A stretch of DNA of 60,000 nucleotides from Symsagittifera roscoffensis (Eukaryota > Xenacoelomorpha > Acoela > Convolutidae): positions 70,887,573-70,947,572 of the forward strand of contig NC_087065.1 of assembly GCF_963678635.1 (NCBI RefSeq), read 5' to 3'. The notes under the pieces are model-generated. The model made no database searches, had not been told where the DNA came from, and saw only the letters and a list, made by a program, of their open reading frames with translations. A program made the position numbers and the translations under genes. Shown one piece after another: positions 44,141 to 54,588 of the stretch. The stretch's first letter is position 1. Every line of letters starts with the position of its first letter.

Positions 44141-44725
44141 CTATACAGTTCTAGTGTATAGTTTCCCGCTCACTAATAACTCCGGTTTCCCACTCATCAA
44201 CATCAGTGAAGCCTCTTGCAGGTCCACCCTGCTTCTCATAACCATAGGCTCCAGATCCAGTTTTGCCCATTCTTCGTCAAATCGTCCGGGTTTCGGAGTG
44301 GCTGCATTATTCATCAGTTTCCTCGTCGTTTCGTCCATGTAGGCAAACTGCGTATACTGCAGCACGGCAGCGTTTCTGCCCACGAAGCACGGGTCCATCA
44401 TCTCGGAGAATTTTGCCACTCTCCTTTCGTTGGTTTCGAAGGCTCTCAACTTAGGGGTTTGCACTGCGGAGTCTGCTCCGAGGAACATCCTTCTAATCAA
44501 GGGAAATTCAGAGATTTCTTCTGGCAGTTTCTTGTAGTCACCCCAGCCTTTCGTTTCTCTTCTCTCTTTGTGATACGAGGCAGTCAGACGAGGAATTTTT
44601 GTAACTTCGCCGTTCGTCTTAGAGTAGGGCCCTAAATTTCAGAGCTTCGGGAATACTTCGATATTCCCTCTATCCACTTCTCTCATACGATCACGGAAGT
44701 GATCATCAAAGTTTATGACAGTCAT
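44141..44725 (-). pseudogene. Unrecognised 194-codon gene with one premature TGA
   Basis: The frame starts at ATG 44725 (MTVINFDDHFRDRMREV) and runs to 44141, broken only by a TGA at 44641-44639. After the stop it continues in the same frame with GWGDYKKLPEEISEF and ERRVAKFSEMMDP and ends SGKLYTRTV. The single in-frame stop suggests a gene inactivated not long ago. It is soluble-looking, with mixed charge and no membrane span. No family is recognised. Confidence 0.45.
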
Positions 44726-44834
44726 CTCCGGCTCTGATATTTTTTTGCGAACAACAAATCCTCACTCATCGTTTCTCGTAGTGCGTGCTGTTCACACCAC
44801 TTATGTGCTTTTCCGTCCACTGCTGAGATGAGGT

Positions 44835-45676
44835 TCAAGTGCAACACCGAATCCTGTATGCTTCCACCTTAAAATCGGGGAACGCAAACGTGACTGCCGG
44901 ACCATATATCACCTCCACGAACTCCGTGGCTCCTCTGATCAGCGCTGAGAAATCGGTCGTCATGGCCACGCTCAGGTCAGTTAACAGGGGCATGCCCCCA
45001 GCATGACATCGCACATCTTCTTCCTTTTCAATTGTCTCATCCTCTCCTGCTCCAAAGCGATTCTGCTGCATGAGGTACTGGTAAGATTATGTCGCAGATC
45101 TCTTATCTTGTTCCAGGAATCAGTGGGTCGCTTCATGTCAAGCCTCCTTACGTTCTCTCTCATTTGTTCAGGATAGCGGGTCAGATTCACTAATCCTCCC
45201 AAATCTCCCTGAGTGATCGCAATTAGCGTCAGAAGTCCATCTAACCGCAAGTTCTGTACTCCTTCAGTGAGCAGTACCAATGGTCCTCTCACAAAATTCT
45301 CCGCTCCAAACGTCACGAAGAGGGCTAGTTTTTCCACGATTGATAACTCGATGACTGCTTCGAGGAATTCTCTGATCAAGTACCGAGAGAGCGAGGGGTA
45401 GCCTTTTGCCAGAAAGGACGCGGTCCATCCTGCTCCCAACCCTTCCAGCATACTGTCAAACCAGTCAAAGTTTTCTTCTCCCTTCACAATCTGAATCCAG
45501 AAAGCTTCCAGGGTAACTGGGCACACTCTGTTCACAAACTCGGCTGACTTCTCTTCTACATTTTCGGCCAGGCTCACCTCTTTCACCAGGTAGGTATGGA
45601 TCTTCGTGATCATCGCTGGGTCTAGCTCGAAAGCGTCCGTGCCCAATGCGGCTATCCGAGGGGTCAACGCAGCCAC
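44835..45676 (-). pseudogene. Unrecognised helical protein gene of the second element, frameshifted
   Basis: The main frame 45676-44981 (231 aa) starts MAALTPRIAALGTDAFELD. It is rich in Leu, Ala and Glu and looks mostly alpha-helical (REFLEAVIELSIVEKLALFV). Near 44990 the plausible continuation moves to the frame of 45071-44835 (LLTDLSVAMTTDFSALIRGA), implying one frameshift. It has no recognised domain. The helical build could suit a structural or nucleoprotein-like role, but nothing in the sequence proves that. Confidence 0.45.
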
Positions 45677-46250
45677 CTGTTAGCCTCTGGTTTCGTTCGC
45701 AAGACCATCGCTTCCAAGTGAGCTCTCGTCTTTTTGGAGTTCTTTCTTCTTTTTCCTTCTTCTTTTATCTCTATACCTCGGAACCACAAGTCGTTGGACA
45801 TCGCCACTATTACTCGATAGTCATCGTCAATTCCTGGTCTCAGTTTGAACTGTCGGTTGAATTTGGACAGTTCCAACCCCAATATTTTATCTAAAACCAA
45901 CATGTGCAATGAATGGTCCTTGAATCCTCGACTTCTATTCCGCGATTCGGGGCAGATATGATAACATCATATTTTCTTTCTGAGAGCAACGACACCATCG
46001 CATATACGAATTTCAATCCATCCGGGAGAGGTGCATATCCCAGAGATAGCTCAAACATAGCTTTCAGTGTTATTTTTGGGAATGCACCTTCTTTCAGCGT
46101 ATCCATTATTTCGCCCATCGATTCGAGGATATCTTTTATCGCTGGACATACTGCGTCCTCCGCCGTTGTAGGCTCTCTGAGTCTGCTCAGGAAACCCCTA
46201 CTGTGTAGATGGTCGTTTATTCCGGCGAACACGATCGTGATCGGTTTCAT
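45664..46250 (-). pseudogene. Unrecognised ORFs, one with a GIND motif
   Basis: Frame 46250-45891 (119 aa) opens with MKPITIVFAGINDHLHSRG. The AGIND after a hydrophobic strand resembles block III (GxND) of SGNH hydrolases. Frame 45909-45664 (81 aa) follows in another phase and overlaps the next gene start by 13 nt. The nucleophile block was not found here, and the upstream frames 47058-46319 may hold the N-terminal part. The SGNH reading is tentative. Confidence 0.35.
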
Positions 46251-46318
46251 TTCTGTTTGTCGTTGTCCATTGACACAGACTGCATCAGGTCCAGATCAAT
46301 TGCTACCATTATATAACG

Positions 46319-47058
46319 TCAGGCCAAAGCAGAGACTTGGAGGTAGGCAACTACCAAAATCTTTGCTTTTCTCATTTCCACTCTATCGTACGCCGCAAAG
46401 ATAGTCTCGTCCTTCCTAATCATCTTCATCCCACCATATCTCTGAACATCGCCTTCTTGAGTCACCTGTTTTGGGTAAGCCCTTTCTTTCACGTGAGCTG
46501 CTCGTATTTGTTTGAAAATTTTCACATGTTGTCCTATCGGTGCACTAGTTGTCAAGAATCATCCGGGTCTTTCTTCTCGATTTCCTTCGCCTTGATTGAT
46601 TTTGACGTCCTGATTTACTGGACCCATTGTGTTGTTCGAGGGCAGTCCCTCTAAATCGGCAAATCTTAAGGCGATCGTGGAGCTGAAGTTAATGCCAGCT
46701 GCTATCAACCATTCCTTTGACGGATAGCCTCGCCCATTCAGCATCCTTATGGCATCGGCTGCAAACCTTACCGTCTGAAGGTTCAGTTTCATCAGGTCCT
46801 GTTTGTAGACATGCCAGGGGGAAGGTATGGGCCTCGACCACATCAAAGAGCTTCTGTCTGGTCGTCGTTCTTCTCGGCTGGTACTCGTAGTTTCCGATCC
46901 CGTCTCCGATCTCGGGTGCCTGCTGTCTCCATTGTCGAGTTAACAAGTCCTAATCTTCGTCGTGGATGAATAGTCCTTCTTACCGTCGCTTCTCCCAGTC
47001 GGTCCAGTAATTCCGTCCTTTGCCCTGGCTCGCTGGAGCTTTGCGGCCTGTAGGTCAC
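46319..47058 (-). pseudogene. Frameshifted unrecognised ORF downstream of the SGNH gene
   Basis: Three overlapping frames (47058-46843, 46846-46559 and 46555-46319) read as one broken protein. The first is Arg-rich, the second contains VRFAADAIRMLNGRGYPSKE, and the third contains GGMKMIRKDETIFAAYDR. It starts 13 nt after the stop of the 530-aa gene, so it was probably part of the same transcript. No domain was recognised with confidence. Confidence 0.35.
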
Positions 47059-47070
47059 GGCTGGGACTGC

Positions 47071-48663
47071 TCACAGACGTGTTTCTAGGTTAGGGGTTAC
47101 AAAGGTTGAGAGTGCCGGTTCATTCGTAGTTTCTTCCTTCTTCAGTACTCCTGTGTCAAAGAGCTCGACCTCCATTTCATCCAGTCGCTCCTGGAAGACT
47201 GGTTTCATCCAGGATTGTCCTTCTGTGCTGTCAAAGTGGATTCCATCAGTGGTAACTCTGGCCAGATCCATAGCTCTGAGCTCATGTTCGTTATCCATGA
47301 GAATCATCCGTCCAGCATTACGACTCGCCAGATTTCTCAATATGTTGTTCCATATGATAACCCCTTTGTTATGCCTCCTTCCCGCCGATATCAGCGTTCT
47401 CGTGCTCATCGCTACTGTGCAGACGGTCAGTACCTGGCACTTGAACTTCTGCCAGAGAGTAGTAAATAGGCACACCATCATCGATTCCCACTGTGCTTCT
47501 TCCTCATCTGAACCTCTGGACACATTGTTTGTCCCTAATAGGATCATTATGTTGAGGATTCTTCCTGGGTTCGTTAACCCCACCATTCGATACAGCTGGG
47601 CTATCGTGGCGCCTCTAAAGGATATCACCGTGGTGATCCAGGAGGTCCTCAGGTTCTGGAGAACTCTGACCAAACTGTCGCCCATTATCAAATGTGATGT
47701 TCCGAGCGGCGGTTCTTGCATGTTTATTGCCGGACTCCAAGTCGATCGATTGAAGCAGAGTCGCGGATCCGCGTCCGGAACTCCTCTAAAGTTGTTCTTC
47801 AAATGGTTGTTCTTCTGCACGTCAAACACTCCGGACACTTTCATCATCGGCATCTCTCTTATTTTTCTGTCCGGGACTTCAGAGGTCTTTGCTGGTAACG
47901 TGGCATTGTCAGCTCCCGTTTTCTTCATCGTTTCTTGGGAGAGCTCCACTCTGCCCGTGTTGTCGATTCTTCCATAGGGTGCAGTCACCCAGGAACCTGG
48001 CGCACTCCTATTAGCGACAAGTTGTCCAGCTGTTTCTATCAATTTCCGAACTGTCTGTTCAACGACTGGGTCACCTAGGGTGTCACTTGGGTCCGGGATC
48101 GTTACTCTTCCGGCCGTAGTCGGGAGTCGCACCTGCTTCGTTTGACTTAGTTCGCAAGGCGTTAGGAGCTCCATCGGGGACTGCCCACGAGGAACATTCT
48201 TTGCATGTATTGCTCGTTCTACTGCTGTCGTCAACGCCAGCCGTTCCAATCGCTCTGTAAGTTTTCGCCTCAAGTGTTCTATTTCTTCACTCTGTTTCCT
48301 GTTACAATCTTCCAACAGTCTTTTCCACATATCTCTGTCTTCCTCTACTCTGAGCATAGTCCTAGTCACTTGGTCTAGTTCTTTTGTTGTCTTCTCTAGC
48401 TCTTGCATTGTCGCATTCAGATCCTGCATCGTCTGAACCTCTTCTTCTACTCTCGCCCTCTTTAGTGGCACAGCTGCTCTCAGTTGTGAAATAGACGAGG
48501 CAGCCTCGCTGTTCATCTCTTGATGCCTTCTCCCCAGTCCAGGCCTAGGCTTGGTCGGCAGAGGCATCTCGCCTGGTTGGTAGGTCCTGGAAGTTCCCAA
48601 CCCAGGCTCGTTCGCCAAGTCACTTCCTGAGAGAGCCCCGTTTCTCCACCTCATTACCCTCAT
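47071..48663 (-). CDS. Coiled-coil plus SGNH/GDSL-hydrolase protein, 530 aa
   Basis: This is the longest intact ORF of the second element. Residues about 72-145 are rich in Glu, Leu and Arg and should form a coiled coil. From about 322 there is an SGNH-hydrolase-like domain: block I LIMGDSLVRVL (Ser330), block II Gly351 in SFRGATIAQL, block III LLGTNN (377-380) and block V TTDGIHF (Asp473, His476). SGNH enzymes are esterases or lipases. Esterase domains are known in ORF1 of some CR1/L2-type LINEs, but I do not know them as a usual part of Ty3/gypsy elements. The ATG overlaps the TGA of the 80-aa ORF upstream (ATGA). The frame is open although pol nearby is ruined. The antisense 274-aa frame at 47153-47977 is a shadow. 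Confidence 0.75.
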   Translation of the reverse strand: MRVMRWRNGALSGSDLANEPGLGTSRTYQPGEMPLPTKPRPGLGRRHQEMNSEAASSISQLRAAVPLKRARVEEEVQTMQDLNATMQELEKTTKELDQVTRTMLRVEEDRDMWKRLLEDCNRKQSEEIEHLRRKLTERLERLALTTAVERAIHAKNVPRGQSPMELLTPCELSQTKQVRLPTTAGRVTIPDPSDTLGDPVVEQTVRKLIETAGQLVANRSAPGSWVTAPYGRIDNTGRVELSQETMKKTGADNATLPAKTSEVPDRKIREMPMMKVSGVFDVQKNNHLKNNFRGVPDADPRLCFNRSTWSPAINMQEPPLGTSHLIMGDSLVRVLQNLRTSWITTVISFRGATIAQLYRMVGLTNPGRILNIMILLGTNNVSRGSDEEEAQWESMMVCLFTTLWQKFKCQVLTVCTVAMSTRTLISAGRRHNKGVIIWNNILRNLASRNAGRMILMDNEHELRAMDLARVTTDGIHFDSTEGQSWMKPVFQERLDEMEVELFDTGVLKKEETTNEPALSTFVTPNLETRL

Positions 48664-48902
48664 ATTTTTCGGCGGTCTAGTACTCCTCGTACTCCATATG
48701 CGGCCATCACAAAAACTTCCGTGAGGCGGTCCCCACGGTTACCATGCTCTAAGATGTTTATTAAGGCGACCAGCAACATGACTACCTCTGAGTCCTCCAG
48801 AGCGAAGTCTCGATTCGTCAGCCGACGATAGATCGCGTCTATCATTGGTCCTACATACGCCTTCGCTAGGTTCATCAGTTCAATCAAGTCAAAGTTGTCC
48901 AT
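48660..48902 (-). CDS. Small 80-aa ORF translationally overlapping the SGNH gene
   Basis: The intact frame starts MDNFDLIELMNLAKAYVGP and ends DRRKI, with the TGA overlapping the next ATG by 4 nt. It is acidic at the N-terminus, with a hydrophobic helix VVMLLVALINIL in the middle. No family was recognised. The tight ATGA junction suggests it is translated together with the 530-aa protein. The interval 48903-49180 is AT-rich with no gene seen. Confidence 0.5.
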   Translation of the reverse strand: MDNFDLIELMNLAKAYVGPMIDAIYRRLTNRDFALEDSEVVMLLVALINILEHGNRGDRLTEVFVMAAYGVRGVLDRRKI

Positions 48903-49180
48903 TTCGTTAGATTCGGTCTGATTATCAGTTTGCTCAATTGAAATCTGATGAATAATTAAATGATCAATCAGGATCTAGAAAGAGGTCACAATTATCATAT
49001 TTGTCAACGTTACGCTGATTTTGTATTTTAAAATCAACTTGAAACAGTCAGATAAAAAGATTTTGATCTTAGAATATTATAAAATCATTTTTTTGCTAAA
49101 AATCTTGGAATTTGACCTAAGAATGCACAATCCAAACTTTGGATCTTCTCCTAAGATTATTTTTTGTGCATTCACTGTCA

Positions 49181-49622
49181 CTAACTACTTCGCCCCCAGG
49201 GTCCTAATAACATAACAAATAACATGTTAGCATCAGAAAAGATTACGTGCATCAGTGCATACAGCTCCCGTGGTTGCAGTCGTCCTCGGTTCGGGTCGTA
49301 TAATGGAAGCGAGAGTTCCTTTACCTCCCTTTCCACAAGGAAGTCTCCCAGTCTCGTCAAGGATAAGACCAAGTTTCCCGGGTCCATGTGCCGCTATTCC
49401 GTCGCCTTCGTCCTCAAGAAGCATAAATACTTTTCTGGTATCTGCTCCTCTTCCTGGTCTTTGCTTCCAAAGGAATTCTATGTTTTTATATTCTCTCTTA
49501 AAATCTGCTGCTAACGCTGTTCTAAAACTCATGTCCGCTGTGCTCGCTATCGCACATGTTTTACTTAGAAGTATAAAATCGCTATCTGTCAATATTTTGC
49601 TACTTGAGTAATCATTTGGCAA
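49181..49622 (-). pseudogene. Unrecognised frameshifted ORF
   Basis: Frame 49622-49233 begins MPNDYSSSKILTDSDFILLS. Around 49385 the more protein-like continuation is in the frame of 49387-49181 (LVLSLTRLGDFLVEREVKEL). One indel therefore probably separates the two halves. No domain was recognised. The stretch 49623-49840 shows nothing recognisable. Confidence 0.35.
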
Positions 49623-49839
49623 GTTAAAATATGACTCAACTACTCTCCCATGTCCGGTTTATCAGGATCCTCGCCTATTTCTGCTTCTAAGTCACCTGTA
49701 TCTCTTGCTATTCCTAATTGTTTTAGTAATAATTGTTCAGTGTGGGTAAGTCCTATCCACTCCGCGGACAAAAATATCCATCGACGTCCCCGTCGATCGC
49801 ATACCGGAGATTAAATTGAGGTTGGATGCAGGAATAAGG

Positions 49840-50567
49840 AATTGCCATTACTGGGCAGCCCAGGAACGATCATCCTTTCAAGTTTTTTTTTATTTCATGC
49901 TCTCACGGTCTACATCTTGAATCGTGATACTGGTCTCCCTCGGGTGCGACGGCATCTCGTTCAACCATTCCAGGACACGCAAATTCGTCAAATCTTGTTC
50001 GTACGATTGCTGTTGCTCGTCGTCGAATTCTACCTCGGGTCATCGATCTACTCTTCGTCGCGGTCGTCGACTATGTCTATGTCCTGTGACACGGTTATTT
50101 CTTCTAGACCCACCAATCCTTCCACTATCTTCTTCAGATCTATTCTGTTCACTACGAAGTCATCTCCGTAAGGGTTGTACTTCTTCGTGACTCTAGTCCT
50201 GCCACTCTGTCGTGTCTGTATCATAAACGGAAGGTCTGGTTCCAAATTCTTGGGGACTTCTATCTGTTCGGGGTCTTGCCAGTCCTCTAATGCGTACTTT
50301 AAGTTTTCTTCATTCGCTTCAATCGCCTCATTTGGGATCCAGGTCCAGTAGTGGACTTGATCCTTCCTCTATGACCTCATTCCATTCATTCTTTCCCCTG
50401 GTGCCCTTCTCATTGACCTCGCAGGCAGGGTCCATCATCAAATAATCCTTTTCTTCCATATCTGCAGGTATACACCATGCTTCCGTAGATGGGTTGTGTG
50501 GCTCAATATTTTCGAAGTGAGCGGCTCGGCCGGTACTCAGTCTGTAAAAAAGTCCCTCCAGGAGAGC
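49840..50567 (-). pseudogene. Acidic C-terminal tail of the second element's Pol, decayed
   Basis: Downstream of the integrase, minus-strand fragments stay rich in Asp and Glu. One ORF, 50245-50048, has a basic start (RQSGRTRVTKKYNPYGDD) and an acidic end (DIDIVDDRDEE). Stops interrupt the rest. It looks like a disordered extension after integrase rather than a separate enzyme. Confidence 0.35.
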
Positions 50568-51988
50568 TTACGTAATCATGAAGGGTCTCTTCCACATGTT
50601 TAGGAGCTTTTTCGTTCCTTTCGGTGGTATAACGTTTTGAAATACCCATACGTAGTCTTCTACCCAGTAAGCTTTTGCACCAGCTGCTTTTTTATCGAAC
50701 TTTTTCCTCTGCTTTATCTGTGCCTGCTGAGTGTTCCCTCTGCACAAGTTGTTTAGTTCTTGTTGACGTCTAATGACATCCCTTACGTAGACCTGTGGTA
50801 ATCTTTTCTTTCCCTCATACTCTGGGTAAAAAAAAGTCAAGGGCAAAGTTTTCTCGTGTTCGGTCAACATCATGTGTGGACTAACTCCGGTGGTGGAGTG
50901 TTGCGTTTTGTTGTAGGCCCCATTACCTGTGCAAGGTATCTGTCCCAATCGGTCATGTACCTTGAACAATCTACCCTAAGCATCGACACCAGTGTCCGAA
51001 TTTGCCTCTCCACTAAGCCATTCGTCTGGGGATGGTATGTCGTGGAATGAGCTTGGGCCACTTGAGAGCGTCGCATGAGCTCTTTAGTAAGTTCTCCTAC
51101 GAAAGCTGTTCCATTGTCCGATTAAAACGTCATCGGACAACCATGTCTCCCTATCCACGTATTGATTAGATGATCGCACGTCTCTTCTGCTGAGGCAGTT
51201 ATGCAAGGCACTTCCTCTGCATATATCGTGAAGTGGTCTATCATAACCAAGACTTGATTGTAGCCACTGTCTGTCATACATATTTTCTGGTGGTCAATCT
51301 GCACCACCTCATTGAATTCAGATGACCCGAATGACTGCAAAGGAATTCGCAATTTCCTTGGATTCATGACTTGTTGACATGCCAGACATGCTGTTACTCA
51401 CTTCTCACATTCCTTTTTCATTCCAGGCCACTCAAAGCCTTTCAGAATCCTCTGGTATACTTTGTCAATTCCCTGATGGCCCATCTGATCATGCGACCTG
51501 AATAAAAGTTCTGTCTGATAGAGTTGCGGCAACACTATTGCGTTATATTTGTACAGGACTTTGTCTTCTTCTCTTCTCATGCAAGCCACGATTCCGTCCT
51601 TGTTCAGATATAACCTTCCCTCCTTCTGCATAAAGGGCTGTCTCAGAATACGGTAACTGTTTTCCTCCAGGTCATCTTTGTCTGGTGCTCCGTTTTCGAT
51701 CCACCTTTTCAAGTTGCTCGTCATGCGGTCCGAGAGTCTGTATCTCGCCTTCAAGTATGTTTTCATGGCCCTCAATTGACTATTCATTTCATCGGGCTGA
51801 TGCGTGTCTTCTTCCATCTTCACGCACCAAATTTTCGCCAATGGCTCTGTCTCTTGTCTGAACGGTTGAAGATTCGTCCTGACTACTTCTATCTGCGGCA
51901 ACAAACTCATCGATCGTTTCGATACCGCTATTGTTTCTAGTTCATCCGCTGCGTTGTCAAAGACTGCTGGGTACCAGTAAGCGATCAC
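50568..51988 (-). pseudogene. pol: Integrase of the second element, with nonsense codons and frameshifts
   Basis: Frame 51988-51398 ends in the HH part of the zinc finger (SHDQMGHQGIDKVYQRI). A TGA at 51398-51396 takes the place of the Trp expected before TACLACQQ, which completes the finger. The core keeps D (QIDHQKI), D (SDNGTAF) and E (GLVERQ) with DD35E spacing. A TAA at 51124-51122 falls just before SDNGTAF. A frameshift near 50900 moves to 50969-50568, which ends in a GPY-like KRPFMIT. Integrase would have inserted cDNA into the host genome; this copy cannot make it. Confidence 0.85.
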
Positions 51989-52182
51989 TGTCAGGGTCTT
52001 GATATACCTCTCTGTCTAGGTCTCTTGCTCGAGTTTCCACTTGTAATGTGTGGATCGCTAGCTCTTACAATTCCGATCCTGTGCTCGAGTTCCTGTCTGT
52101 GTAGGTGTCAATTCCTGAATTCCTCGAGTTGTCATCAACGGAAAAGCCTGCCACTGAGCATGTTTCTTCTTCGGTTTCCGTT

Positions 52183-53076
52183 TTATGCGTTCTGCCTCCA
52201 TCTGAACTCCCCGGACAAAATTTTATCTTCCAGGTCTTGTTCCTCACATTGAACATTTTCATCTACACCTGACTCTCCGGACAAACTTTCTTGTCCCGGG
52301 TCTTGTTGATCAACTCGCCTGTTCTCTTCAACGTCCTTCTCCCCGGACAAACTTTCTTGTCCCAGGTCTTGTTGATCAACTCGCCTGTTCTCTTCAACGT
52401 CCTTCTCCCCGGACAGACAGGATTTGTTCAACTTCTTCACCTTTCTGATCCTGATCCTCAAAGGTAACGGTTTTCCTTTTGTCCCTTTGACCTGTTCTTT
52501 TTGTTTGTATGATGTACTCGTCAAGACGTTTTGGGGTATCGAGGATACTAGTTGCTGAACTATCGTCCTACAATCCTTTTCATTTTCCTTTGGTGACGTC
52601 TTGATTGCTTAGTTACTATTTTCTCACTGACTGCTGGCGATGCCATGGCTACTGCCCATTCGGGGCCATCTCTAGTCTTTTTTTTCTCCAATAATCCACC
52701 CAGAAACCGCATCTTTTGCGGTGTGACTTGCACCGTTTTAACCAATAATGAGAGGCTGTTTATGTTCATATGAGAGTGTTCCTGTTAGACAAGGTTCAAA
52801 CGTAGCAACAGATCCAAAGGCACCAGGTCCTTCTTTGATGAGATCTTTATTTCTGCTGCCTTTTCCACCGGTAACTCCGGGTGTCCCGGAATTGGATTTG
52901 TCCAACCATCTCGTAAAGGGAAGCGCTTCATAAGTTTCTTTGTTCAGAAACGAGAACCCCTCCTTGATTTCCGCCTGATTGGCTTGTTTCTTTTCCAGTC
53001 TTTCATAAAACTCAGTCCTCTTGCTGAGGCTGTAAGCATTCTGGCGTTTTTCACGCATCCTTTGCTCGATTATCAT
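52183..53076 (-). pseudogene. RNase H to integrase linker region, low complexity
   Basis: Fragments 53076-52738, 52769-52560 and 52524-52183 on the minus strand are rich in Lys, Glu and Gly and look disordered. The last one contains the 66-bp repeats. The fragment starting MIIEQRMREKRQNAYSL is helical. The segment lies between RNase H and integrase, where Ty3-like elements normally have a short connection. The extra length is unusual. Confidence 0.45.
52213..52410 (-). repeat. Three 66-bp tandem repeats within the linker
   Basis: GGACAAA starts units at 52213, 52279 and 52345, and GGACAG begins a partial unit at 52411. The period of 66 bp keeps frame and encodes 22-residue units beginning LSGEKDVEENRRVDQQD. 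The middle two units are nearly identical; the outer ones are diverged. Confidence 0.85.
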
Positions 53077-53079
53077 GTG

Positions 53080-53540
53080 CTAGGCGTCTAACCTGACTAT
53101 CCACCGACCAATATAGCTCTGGTCCATCGAGTACGTCTTCATCCAGGATAACGCTCTATTGTCCACGCGTAGCTTAAAGGGAGCGCTCCCTAAGTATGCG
53201 CGATACTTCTCCACCAATTGGACCACTGCAAACATTTCTGCTTTTGGTGCACCATATTTCATTTCAGTGTCAATCAACACTTCACTGCCATATGCAATGG
53301 GACAGAGAAGTATTATCTCATTCCACTCTTGCTCCTGATGCAGTACTCCTGAGATGGCTACTACTGATGCATCAGTGTCAAGAACGTACATGCCCTTCTC
53401 TGTAGGCACGCCTGGCACTGGCGTCTCGCACAGTTGCCGCTTTATGAGCTTCTTCGTTCCATTCGAATTTCTTTCCTTTGTTGCGCATCAATTGCTGCAT
53501 GATTTACACCTTGTCTGCGTATCCTTTTATGAATTCTTGT
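53080..53540 (-). pseudogene. pol: RNase H of the second element
   Basis: Frame 53418-53080 carries YVLDTDASVVAISGVLHQ (first catalytic Asp), YGAPKAEMFAVV (Glu) and LRVDNRALSWM (Asp). The start of the domain lies in other frames upstream to 53540. The last catalytic region at the C-terminus is not seen in this frame. The domain would degrade the RNA template during reverse transcription. Confidence 0.7.
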
Positions 53541-54588
53541 TAATAATTGGCAAACCCTAGGAAGCTCATGAGTTGTTTGTCCGTTCTGGGAGCCTTCCAT
53601 GTCAACACAGCCTCCACTGCTTTCGGATCCGGCCTTACGCCATGCCTGTCCACCATTCTTCCCAGATACTTGATTGAATCACTAAGGATTTCACATTTCG
53701 ATGGTTTTGATTTCAAGCCTGCTCTTTTCATGCAACCAAAGACCTCATCGAGCCGATCAATGTGGACTTCCAAGGTGGGTGTTGCTATGACCACCTCATC
53801 CACGTAACACATCAAAAGGTTCCCGTACTTCTTCGTCACTCTGGTCAAAGCCTGAGCCATCAGTCTTTGAAAAGTGGCCGTGTCGTTGCACAAGCCAAAG
53901 GGCATCCTCTTCCACTGGTACAACCCCAATTCACTTGCGAAACCGGTCTTTTCTCTAAATCTTCCGCAGAGGGACCTGCCAGAAGGCAGAACCCAAGTCC
54001 AGTGTGGTGAAGAACTTGGCGTCACCAAGTTTTGAGAGGCTCTCGTCTATTCGCGGTATCGGGTACGCATCTTTTATTGTCACTGCGTTCAGGAAACGAA
54101 AGTCGCAACAGAACCTAAGCAAACCCCCTTCTTCTTGGCCATGACTATCCGCAAGCCCAAGGCGATTTCGAGTGTTATATCTTGTCGTATTCGAGCAACA
54201 CATCTATTTCTGCTCGGCACGCTTCCAACTTATGAGGCGTCATTCGCCTCGCGCCTACCCTATGAGGAATGAGGCCTTCCTCTAGTTCTATTTCGTGTCC
54301 GACGAAGTTGCAACAACCGATATCCTCCCTGTTTTTTGAGAATACGTCCGCGTTCCGATTTAAAACCGCCCTTAATGATTCAAAATCTCCTTCACCTATT
54401 TTTCCTCTCAAGTGTTCTATCTCCGGCAAAACCGGTTTGTCGGATTCTAGTTTGTATGACGAAGGGCGTTCCGGAAAATTTGAACAGATTGACAACAGTT
54501 TATTAATAGATTTAAATTCATCAATTCTCTTTAAATTTTTATCTTTATCAGCATGATTCGGGAAGTCTTTCACGATATATTTTGTCAT
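53540..54588 (-). pseudogene. pol: Reverse transcriptase of the second element, frameshifted, YVDE active site
   Basis: Three frames in order. 54588-54175 holds the N-terminal lead-in (HEIELEEGLIPHRVGARRM). 54203-53955 holds fingers and palm (LRFCCDFRFLNAVTIKDAYP, FTTLDLGSAFWQV). 54028-53540 holds KRMPFGLCNDTATFQRLM, the catalytic box CYVDEVVIATP and the thumb (KYLGRMVDRHGVRPDP, MSFLGFANY). At 53806-53795 the YxDD box reads YVDE, with Glu in place of the second catalytic Asp. Frameshifts near 54180 and 53970 split the gene. It is of the Ty3/gypsy type. Confidence 0.88.

Noticed and set aside
47153-47977. 274-aa plus-strand ORF
   Set aside because: It is antisense to the SGNH/coiled-coil gene, whose motifs and composition are convincing. 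The plus frame has no domain.
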